A DNA stretch of 64,000 nt from Ilex aquifolium (taxonomy: Eukaryota; Streptophyta; Magnoliopsida; Aquifoliales; Aquifoliaceae): contig OX637397.1 of assembly GCA_951799425.1 (NCBI GenBank), positions 19,101,064 through 19,165,063 of the forward strand. Direction: 5' to 3'. The translations under genes and the position numbers were made by a program. The notes beneath the pieces were generated by a model, which was not told where the DNA came from, made no database searches, and was given only the letters and a program-made list of their open reading frames with translations. Below, piece after piece: positions 55,218-64,000 of the stretch. How positions within the stretch are numbered: position 1 is the first letter of the stretch; each line of letters starts with the position of its first letter.

Positions 55218-55345
55218 ATCTATAATATAAAACATGACAGACTTAATAAACTCATCCGACGGTCTCAAATAGACTCATCTAACAGCCACCAACATTCCTC
55301 TCGAAACCATTCAAATTGTACCGTGCTTTTAGACAGTTATCCCAA
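55218..55345. repeat. Copy B of the repeat seen at 49757-49880
   Basis: Shares ctataatataaaaca, aactcatccgac-type and gactcatctaac sequence with copy A, at moderate divergence. Confidence 0.35.
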
Positions 55346-55376
55346 GTAGGTTAATATATCCTAGCATAAAATTTTG

Positions 55377-56417
55377 GGAGAATTACATCCAGACCCCCTA
55401 AGGTTTATCACTTAATCACTCAGACCTCTGACATTTGAAATATTACACACAAACCCCCTAAAGTTTGTCCGCAAGTAACACTTAGACCCCTGCCTTCAAA
55501 TGTCCGTTAGTATATCCGTCAGTGAACTACACCCAGACCCCTTGAAATTTGTAGGCGTATAATACTTAGACACTTCAAATTTAAAATATTATAGTTAGAT
55601 AAAAAATACTTCAATCAAAGATAGAATATCAAATATTTTAAATTTTAAAACCAAAATTCACATTCTATTGTATCATTTATTGAAATAAAATCAAAACTAA
55701 AAAACCAATTTTTTTGATAAAAATCATAATTAATATATAATTATATTATCTATTGAAATAAAACTAAAAAATCAAACGAGGAGTCTAAGTCATTTATAAT
55801 AGAACATGAGTTTTATAACCAAAATTCATATTCTATTATGTCATTTATTAAAATAAAATTAAAAATAAAAATATAATTTTTCTTAAAAAATCATAATTAG
55901 TATACAATTTTACTATCTATTAGAATAAAACTAAAAAATCAAACAAGGGGTCAAACTGTAATGGACACAATACATTCTAACTTTAATTGGGGTAATTTGG
56001 TAGTTCAATTTGGTCGTTTAAATAACTAAATTAAATTACAATAGATAGTATAATTGTATATTAATTATGACTTTATAAGAAAAAATTAAATTTTTATTTT
56101 TAATTTTATTTCAATAAATGTCATAATAGAACATAAATTTTAGTTATAAAATTTAAAATATCTGATATTCCATCTTTACTTGGAGTATTTTTGGTCTAAG
56201 TATAACATTTTAAACTTGAGGGGTTTAAGTATTACACACTTACAAACTTTAGGGGGTCTAAATATAATTTACTAACAAATATACTAACGAAAATTGACGG
56301 CAGATGTTTAAGTGTTACACACATACAAATTTTAGGGGGTCTGTATGTAATATTTCAAATATTAGGGGACATGAGTGATTAAGTGACAAACTTCAGGGAA
56401 CTTAAATGTAATTCTCC
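55377..56417. mobile_element. Fold-back TIR element, arms of about 500 bp
   Basis: The left end GGGAGAATTACATCCAGACC pairs with the right end (reverse complement GGGAGAATTACATTTAAGTT). The similarity continues inward almost to the middle (ATCACTTAATCACTCA, GAATATCA.ATATTTTAAATT, ATTTATTGAAATAAAAT). Flanks aaaattttg and ctaaaagtttt may be a decayed 8-9 bp TSD. No coding capacity. The arms also contain a direct duplication (ctaaaaaatcaaac twice). Confidence 0.75.
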
Positions 56418-56438
56418 CTAAAAGTTTTAGGTCAAAAG

Positions 56439-57195
56439 TGGGGATGTCAGTGGACCGGGTAAAAATGGTTGTTCGTCCAAACCCGTCCCGTTTGGATCGG
56501 GGATGGACCATACGTATTGGACGATGGACGTATACGGGGATACCCGTATAAACCCGTGCGGGGATGAAGGTGGGGATGGACTGACACTTACTCCCTCGCC
56601 CACCCCTCTCCGCTCCGTTTTACTCGTTATTATTACTATTAATATATATATATATATACATGTTGTTGTGAATACAAATCTACATATTATTGAATGATTT
56701 TTTCTTTTGAAAATTATTTTGTTTTTTTGATTTTTTTTCATGATTTTGGCTTGTAAAAGTGTAGATCTTTGTGTTTTTACATTTTTTTTATGTTAGATTA
56801 TGTTATGTTATATTATGTTTTGTTGCATGATATTGTGTTGGAATTACAAGGGAGACAAACTTTTAATTATATTATGTTGTAAATGACAACCTTTTAATTA
56901 TGTTATGATATTCTATAATTATGTTATATTATTTAGAGTGTTAGATTTATTTAGAATTTTGGATTATGTTGGCTTGGGCTTGGGCTTGGGCGGGTAAGGT
57001 GGATGGGGGTGGGGGCGGAGGTGAAGGCGGAGGACGGGGCGAGGGCGGGGATTACAAATTTACCTGCGGACGGAGATGAGGATGAAAACTATACCCGTTA
57101 ACGGGGGTGGACCGGGGATGGACAAAGTTTTTTTAAGCGGGTATAGGGATGGAGACTACACCCCTCGCCCCCACTTCGGTCCACTTCCATCCCTA
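56439..57195. mobile_element. Non-autonomous hAT element (757 bp), 8-bp TSD gtcaaaag
   Basis: Gtcaaaag occurs at 56431-56438 and 57196-57203. The ends are TGGGGATGTCAGTGGACCG and, reverse complemented, TAGGGATGGAAGTGGACCG. Its GC-rich ends (ggggatgga, ggcggagg) contrast with an AT-rich middle. No transposase. Confidence 0.88.
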
Positions 57196-57241
57196 GTCAA
57201 AAGAAAAAGACCGGCATGAAAAAACTCTTTTATCCTTATAA

Positions 57242-57345
57242 ATCGAAGTCTTCTTCATCGTCATCTTCATCGTCAACGTCAACGTCTTCCTCGTAAGTGA
57301 CTGGTGAGCAAACCCAGCTATAATTGTGGCCAACACTAATTTTTG
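57242..57345 (-). other. Short acidic open frame, possible last-exon fragment
   Basis: The minus strand reads SVGHNYSWVCSPVTYEED then an Asp/Glu run ending EEDFDL and TAA, about 40 codons open. Acidic tails of this kind occur on many nuclear proteins, so it may be a fragment of a gene exon. GTT/GAC repeats could equally be a microsatellite read as codons. I do not recognise a family. Confidence 0.2.
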
Positions 57346-57660
57346 TCAAGATGTACAACTAGGCACAATGATTCCAACGATAAATGGCAACAACAACGAT
57401 AGTAACCATTCCAGGGAAAACACATTAAAGCTGTCGTAACAATAAGATTGCGGCGACAACGGACGAACGACTTCAATAGTAGTTCTAGTCAATTCCCACT
57501 TCGGTTGGACCGCTATTTGTATCTATTGTGGCATCCTTTAAATACCAAAGCAGTGATATAATTTTTCTTCTAGCTAGAGAGAGGAAAGAAAAGAGGAAGA
57601 TTACTAGTCAATAATTGTGCAATTTCATGCTTTGATGCAGAAGAGAGATATTCATAATAG
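57346..57660. other. No feature recognised
   Basis: Mixed-composition sequence with caacaac repeats. No open frame of interest. Confidence 0.35.
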
Positions 57661-58335
57661 TTGATTGATGGTGTTTGGCATAATGTGGGATTGCGGGCAT
57701 GCCAAAGTCCAGACGGACTTGAAATTCAAACACTTACCATTTTACTTATTCGAACCGGCATGAAATTTCTAAAATTATAATTGTTTAGACAATTGTAACG
57801 AAACGTAAGACTACTTCTAGATTCTTTTATTTACCTTGGAGATCAATGAACTAGGATTTGAAAAAGATACTGGAATAAAAAATAATGAAGTAAACAACAA
57901 GGAGAGTTGTGCAATCTATTGTACTTAGAATTAATTGAAAAGAAAGATCACCGGAGTGATAGTTATAGAGTAAAGGAAAGAAACACAGAAAATAAGTTAA
58001 GTAAGAAAGATGATGGCTCTGTGTAGTTTTGTGTGTTGATCGAGGATTCTCTCTTTATAGCCTTGCCTTCTGTATTTATAGGGTATGACCTCTAACAGTT
58101 GAAGCGATCTTTTTTTGCCATAATCGCAAGCATGACCTCTTTCTCCAATGTTCTCAGACATGCACCGAACCGTCTGCAACTGGCGGCTCACGATGTCACG
58201 TCTCTTTGTTTTCCGCAATTCAGGAAGTCCTATCCTCCTAAATGTCTTGTCCTATTTGGACTCTTTAAGACTTCATCCTGATCATTGGATCTCACCACGT
58301 GTCATTCTCATATTAAAAATATTTGGGTGTAAACA
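57661..58335 (-). repeat. 3' LTR of the gypsy element (right edge firm, left edge approximate)
   Basis: On the minus strand it begins TGTTTACACCCAAATATTT. A TATA box CTATAAATACAG lies about 255 bases in (around 58080), followed by a second GGCTATAAAGAG. The terminal end could not be fixed. Confidence 0.5.
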
Positions 58336-58759
58336 TTGCCTCCCACCCCAAAACGACGCGAAGAAATACTTCACATTCAGAGTGTCATTTTGGTTCTTTG
58401 AACTTGAACTGTTGCCTCCTTGATCTCTTTGCTTAGCTATCACCTTGTAATTGGTCACAGTACTCAATGTATGCGGCTCAGCTTCCATGTGTAGACTCTC
58501 GACCTTCTTCTTGTCTTTTCAAATCTATAGGAAACAGTTGGTACGCGATCTGTCCATATCCTTTCATTATTGCGACGGTTCATTCAATGGGCCTATATAT
58601 CCCGTCCTCAGACTTATTTTTGTCATTACTCTAGTTTTCAACCTTTCTTCTTCAACAATGGTGACTCCTCTCATTATCAGCCTTCAAGCAGCCCTTGCAC
58701 TGGTTCATGTTGATAATGTCAACCATCATAGTTTTATTCCACTTTCTGACTTTTAACCG

Positions 58760-61380
58760 TTGGTGATGGACCATTCCACTTTCCGAATCTCAACCGTCGG
58801 TGATGGGCCTTGAACCTGCTTTCACAAGGCCTCCTCCAGATGATGTTCATTGTATTTACCCTAGTTCTCATATACCCCTTCCATTCAAGTTTTGAGAAAC
58901 CTTTCCAATGGTCAAGCTGGAGTTCTGGAACTCCCATTCGTGCATGGAAATCTCCTACTCCAGAATAGATTTTGTGAATCGCAAGTGTTAGAGTGGTCAA
59001 AGGCAACTTGTTGCGACTTGTTGTCATCTGTGACGCCAGAGACCTTACACCATCCAAATGCCCCTTGATAAACCGATACTCAAGACTACTATTGTTTTTT
59101 GTTCTATAGCAAACAATGCTTTTTATTTTCAATTTGGTATGATGGGCTTGACAGTTTATGATATGTCCACTCTTCTTGGTCTTCCTCCTTTCAGGACCGA
59201 GGTTAACGCCTTGCTTTCTCATATAGAAAGGGTCTATCACCTGCCAACCGATCCTTAGATCAAACCAATTTTTGCCTATTCTCTCTTCATCATGGCCTGT
59301 CATGATTGAGGAATTTCTGAGGTCACAGATAAGGAGTATATTTCTTTTATGCTGTATTGGCTTAACCATTTCTTCTTTTGTGCATTCTCTTGTAAAATCA
59401 CCAAGGAATATATCTCGATGCCCGTCAACCTAGCCGTGGGAGCTTCTTATGCCCTAGACCATGTTATGCTGGCCATCTCTATCGTGGAATGAGTGATAGT
59501 AAGTGAAAAAATGCAAAAAGGCTTGAGTCCCCTTTGGGTTCTCCACTTCTAGCTTTTTGCCTACTTTTCGGAGCTTTCAATCACTCCCCTTGAGGATCCT
59601 AATACTCCTTATGGCTGTCTGGATGCCACGGGCCCGTACAAGGAACCGACCTTTTGCATAGTGTTTCTCCTTCCTTTATGAGCTGGTTGAACCACGACCT
59701 ATCTAGATGCCATTTCATTGGTACCGAGATCCGGAATGGTTCCTTTATTATCTTGGGGAAGATCTGCCTAATGAATCTTCTTCTGACGCAGATGCTCGAT
59801 TCTTTTTTTTTTCCCCAAAGACCTACATTATAGCTTGGGGCCAACTTTGGGTCCCAACGCTCACTATATCATTGAAATGTACATGCCCTAGCAATTTACA
59901 TGCCAATTTGATCTCGTGTAACATGTTCCTTACCCTTTTGCCATAATCCTAAATGCTGACCTCACTAATCGGCCCACTTTGGCCAATGTTAACATTTGGG
60001 ATGTCATATGTCATTATTCCTTTTCTCGTCAGTCATTCCACATGAATTATTTTATAGCGACATTCGACACCACTAAGTAGTTCAAGTCATGGTGGGACCG
60101 CTATACCTTTAGGCAATTTAAGTATGACATAATTTATACTTTGTCGACTAAACTTTTCGGCCTATGCCCAACCTTCCCTAAGGGTCAGTTTTATGCAGAG
60201 TTCTCCTTCGCCGTTTAATCAACCTTTCATCTTCAACCAGCTCACCTTATCCCCCTGGTTCTTGATGTAGAGAAAAGCGACGATGATCTACCAATGTTGC
60301 TTTTGAACCGAATATAGACACCCCAACTTGATGACGATCAAAGCGTAGATGACACCCCTACTTATTCGTCGCATTCCCCAGCGTGGTAGGACTTCCTCTT
60401 CCGCTACTACCTCTGCTAATGTAGACCCTTCATGAGAAGGTATTTTTGATGGTCTTACGCCCTTAAGGCCGACCAATGTTTATGCTTTAGCGGCCTCTTC
60501 CATGGTTGTTACTCCCTTGGTTCTACAATCACATTGTCTTGAAGAAGTGGCTGCTAAAACAATGGATGTTGACATTGTGGCCGACAATATAGCACCTCAA
60601 TCGGAGCTATTCGGTGCTCCAGCTGGCCTTGAGATTACCCAGGCCGCTATAATAGGCCAAGTTATGGTTCAAACTCAGGCTGTTGCGTCAGTACCAACTC
60701 CTGCCCCCTCTATAAAGTTCAACTTCTCCTCTATTTTTTTCCCTGAAGGCTCATCTCTCTATCAACCCCGTGTTTTTCTGGAGCTCAGGATGGATTCTGG
60801 ACCCTAACTTTGAGAACAACCGTGAAACGATGAGTTTGGTTGTTGTGATTCACCTAAACCTCCTATTAGGAGAGTCAAATCTTCTCGAGTCTCAGTTTCA
60901 AGCAATTAGAGCACTTTCTATGTCCCCCCTTGTTTGTTAAAGAAGATTGCCAAGTGTTGAGCGCCTTGCTGATGAACTCCCTGCACTTCTTCAGGAAGCT
61001 GAGCCCTTATATTAGAAAGGCCTAGACTGTCTGGCCGTTTTCAATGGTCGATGGGATTGCCTGATTAACTCGCAAAAATGCATTAACTAGTGCACAAATT
61101 GTTCATGTCGCCATGCCTCATTTCATGAAAAGCTCTTTAAAATAGACAGCCAAATTGTAGAGCTTGAAGTTTGCCGTGCGACCTTGCTAGAGGAGGCCGC
61201 TTCGTTCAATGAGCAATTTGAAGAGCTGAAGGCCGCAATGAATGATGTTGTGGCCTATGTCGATGACAATTCTGATCTTGTCACTCTACTTCGGCTAACC
61301 TTAAGGCCGTTAATGACTCCTTGTACCAATTAGAATCTAACTTTGCCAATCTTGTACAGCCTCTCGAACAATAATAAATA
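58760..61380 (+). pseudogene. Plant mobile domain (PMD) ORF, decayed, antisense to the gypsy pol
   Basis: On the plus strand, readable PMD pieces are FQFGMMGLTVYDMSTLLGLP (59127-59186), then EYISFMLYWLNHFFFC, SCKITKEYISMPVNLAVGAS and DATGPYKEPTF. A second conserved block is WYRDPEWFLYYLGEDL and YIIAWGQLW (59716-59844). A C-terminal coiled-coil-like part follows (QIVELEVCRATLLEEAASFN, EQFEELKAAMNDVVAYVDDN, near 61150-61270). AATAAATAAA at 61373-61382 could be its poly(A) signal. Stops and shifts are frequent. PMD proteins occur in plant transposons and as domesticated MAIN-type genes; their biochemical role is unclear. Confidence 0.65.
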
Positions 61381-62479
61381 AAGCTGGACCTTTTTTGCCC
61401 TTTTTCTTTATTTATTTTCTTTAATTGATTGTCTTTTCATTTTTGCAATGTGATGGTTGTCCTGACTATGACTTAACTAGAAATTATTACCATTTGAACA
61501 CATAACCGTCATTCAATTCTTATGCATGATCATAGCCAGTCTTCATGCCTTGAATGATGACGTTTCATATTTCCAGCCACCCACTACCATAAATATTGGT
61601 GGTTGCTGATGTTTGGCCATTAATGCACTTTAGCATTCCCTAGCCTATATATATACCCTCGAATGCTTCATTCTTTGGAACAAACCAAGTCTCATAGACA
61701 TGTATCACTTATTGGGCAATCCCCCTACTCTACCTGACCCAAAAGAGAGAATAGGGAAATATCATTTCATTGATCATCAGTCCATTCCTCCTTCGATCTT
61801 TACTAATGTTGTTCCTCTTTCTTTCTTCCTCAACATTTGTTGTTGGATTTATCAGCTTACTTCATGTTCCTCCAAAAGATGGGTACCTCGTTACAGACTT
61901 GTATTAGGTCCATTTGTCCATTTTAGGGGAACTAGGCATATGCGACTGGTACTATGGATCTGACTAGGCGTAATCTAGAGAATTTGGAAGAAGATACTGT
62001 ACATGGATTCCGGTGCATCCAAGGATCCTTACATAAGAGTTCTTTCTTTTGCTCTTCAATTAGCCAAGTGAGAGAGTGTTCATGGTGTACACCCCTTATC
62101 CCATCTAGAATTGAGAGATGGGGACGATTACCTTGCAGGAGGTGAACTCTTGAAGGTTTAATCATCATCATACTCCCTCCTGAGCTTTCCCCTTCTCATG
62201 CTCCTTTCTTAGTCTCCAGCGTTCAGGTTGTCATCTTCAAACTGGGATGTACATCCTTTAGAATAGGCTACATCGACATAGAACTTTGTTTTACTTTTAT
62301 TCACAAATTGTACCCCCTGAAATTGTACAAAGATTTCATGAATAAAACTTATAAATTAGTTTATATTTTGTCCATTTTCTACTTTGATCCATGTTTATAC
62401 AACTATTTATTGTTAGGACATATGTTACAATCATCGTTGGCCTATGCTGGCTGCTGGCCACACTGTTACGACTAGTGGT
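61381..62479. other. Spacer between antisense ORF and gypsy pol end
   Basis: Frames at 61700-61963 plus and 61932-62171 minus overlap, and neither shows a domain I recognise. It contains a ctatatatataccc sequence at 61644 that could be a TATA box for either strand. Confidence 0.35.
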
Positions 62480-64000
62480 CTTCCTCATGTTCTACGGGCT
62501 CCTAGATTGTAGGTCTATAAGCCTTCAAGACCTATCCATTTATGGAGCGATTATGACATTCTCCATCGAAATCCATCAAGTGGTAAATGCCACCCTGTTT
62601 TTATTTCCACGACATTGAATGGTCCTTCCCAATTGACTAAACATTTGCCAAAATTTTGATCACTGAGCCCCAAAGGAAATCATGCCTTCCACACCAAGTC
62701 ACCAACTTCAAAGGTCTTGTCTCTAACCCTTCTACTGTATGTCCGGGCAAACCTTATCTTTTGCTCCTTAATGCCATCTAGCACGCCCAACCAAACTTCA
62801 TCCAAATCTTTGAGTTCCATGAGCATGGTCTTGTTGTAGTCGACAGGATTTAGGTTGTGTTGGAAAGCCACCCTTAGGGACTTCACAGTCATTTTTATGA
62901 GTAAGACCGCATTGTGTCCATAGGTTAACTTGAATGACATGATTTCAGTATTGGATCATTTGGATGTTCTATACGCCCATAGTGCTTCCTATAGTTTATC
63001 GTGCTTGCACCTTGGATTGTCTTCCACACCTTAGCAATGATCCCCTTCATAGTTTTATTGGTACACTTAACCTAACTATTTTTTTGTGCGTAGTACAGGG
63101 TGGAATGGATGATGTTAAAGCCATACTCCTCTACAAACCCTTTAACTTCGCTCCTTACAGAGATCGTGCCTAGATCAACCACAATATGTTGGGGAAGTCC
63201 AAATCAATGTACTATATTCTCTTTTATCATTTGAATTACATTGGTCTCGTTAATCATCCTCATTGGAATGGCCTCAACCCACTTGGTATAATAGTCAGTG
63301 GGCAGAATGATAAAAAAGTGTTGCCTTTGATGGAGGAAAAATTTTCCTAATTAAATCCATGGCCCATGCTCGAAACAGCCAAGGCTTTAGTACAGGGTGC
63401 ATTTGTATCGCTGATACTCTTTGGATAGGTCCGTGGCATTGAGATGCTTGACAACCCTTTGTGTACACGATGCAATCTTTTAGGATACTTCAAAAATAAT
63501 ATCCATATCTCCTTATTATCCACCACATTTTTATATCGGCCTGATGGGCTTTGCATATCCCTTCATGGATTTTGGCCATCACTAACATGGCATTTTCCTT
63601 GCCAGTACACCTTAGTAGCAAGTCATCATTTACTCCTTTTTTGTACAATTCCCCGTCCATAAGTATGTAGTTGGTAGCTCTCATTCTCGTGGCCTGCTCA
63701 ACACTACTACTTGGATTTTTAGGAACTGTATGATCTCGTACCTCCAATCCTCATCTTCGACTTCCACGACCAATTCTTCAAAATCCATGCCCCTTGTTTT
63801 AATAGATGACAATGTTCTCCTTTGAATCTTAATCAGATGTTCATCTATGTCCCGAGGGATTCTCAGACCTGATCCCAACTTAGTCAAACTGTTAACCTAG
63901 CCATTTAGCTCTCTAGGGACCGATAACAAGGTCACACCATTGAATTTTGACAGTAGAGACATCGCGATGGAGTGAAATGAGCATAGCTCCTAGCTTTTGC
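62480..64000 (-). pseudogene. Gypsy pol: RNase H end, integrase zinc region, core and C-terminus; incomplete at window edge
   Basis: Reading leftward on the minus strand: RIPRDIDEHLIKIQRRTL (63850-63800), then the H2C2 integrase region ILMDGELYKKGVNDDLLLRC and KIHEGICKAHQ. The core follows with ILPTDYYTKWVEAIP (first catalytic Asp), HIVVDLGTIS (second Asp) and YYAQKNS. The C-terminal part is SFKLTYGHNAVLL, DEVWLGVLDGI and VRDKTFEVGDLVWKA, then NWEGPF. The Glu of the DDE triad falls in a frameshifted part and I could not confirm it. Several frames are needed, so it is a pseudogene. Confidence 0.85.

Larger units (their letters stand above)
57661..64000 (-). mobile_element. Ty3/gypsy element, 3' half (pol end, antisense ORF, 3' LTR); runs off the window; left edge approximate
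   Basis: The minus strand carries gypsy RNase H/integrase (64000 down to about 62480), then a long spacer with an antisense ORF, then a polypurine tract (TTTTGGGGTGGGAGGC) and LTR start TGTTTACACCC at 58335. Pol, antisense ORF and LTR in this order match the Tat group of plant gypsy elements, some of which carry additional ORFs between pol and the 3' LTR. The left end of the LTR was not found. Confidence 0.7.

Noticed and set aside
58734..59369. 211-codon minus-strand frame
   Set aside because: It is the antisense shadow of the plant-mobile-domain ORF, whose motifs are clear on the plus strand. The frame itself matches nothing I recognise.
61700..62171. Opposite-strand frames of 79-87 codons in the gypsy spacer
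   Set aside because: They overlap each other and neither resembles gag, pol or PMD. No basis to choose either.

Overview
This is a eudicot nuclear genome window, probably from a large, transposon-rich genome. An asterid is possible, but nothing in the window settles this. It holds one recognisable host gene. Almost everything else is transposable elements, many nested inside each other, with target-site duplications (TSDs) that can be read directly.

Region 1 (1-14.8 kb, minus strand): the 5' two-thirds of an ASHH3-type histone-lysine N-methyltransferase gene (AWS + SET domains). Six coding exons at 11850-11867, 9866-9995, 9413-9524, 7726-7825, 511-589 and 228-399 join in a consistent phase into about 204 codons starting MPATKK. 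The SET domain stops at the split Trp codon after NTEMQK, so the remaining exons lie left of base 1. A non-coding first exon is proposed at about 14537-14700. The introns are TE-filled. Intron 4 is 7.1 kb and contains a hAT element with an inner MITE, a tRNA-derived SINE, a TIR element carrying a 5' UTR-like gene fragment, and a decayed Copia element with a TRIM and MITEs inserted in it. Intron 3 holds a TIR element containing plastid rps18 sequence.

Region 2 (14.8-30 kb): a MITE and a Helitron terminus upstream of the gene; a non-autonomous MULE (16736-20205, 9-bp TSD) interrupted by a solo LTR; a PIF/Harbinger element (about 20.5-27.4 kb) with a broken transposase, interrupted by a fairly young Copia element (22522-26571); and a 5'-truncated LINE (27951-28678).

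Region 3 (30.0-48.6 kb): an L1-type LINE with an exact 15-bp TSD (30005-30019 / 48597-48611). A Copia element (30555-42377, TSD ctgga) is inserted in its ORF1, and that Copia contains two further solo LTRs (33892-36829 and 38404-40996). This gives at least three layers of insertion.

Region 4 (48.6-57.2 kb): a MULE-like element, a fourth related LTR in minus orientation, a long fold-back element and a hAT element with an 8-bp TSD.

Region 5 (57.7-64 kb): the 3' half of a Ty3/gypsy element on the minus strand. A decayed plant-mobile-domain ORF lies antisense between pol and the 3' LTR, the layout known from Tat-lineage elements.

No tRNA, rRNA or CRISPR locus is present apart from the tRNA-derived SINE. 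All TE coding sequences seen here are interrupted, so none looks autonomous.
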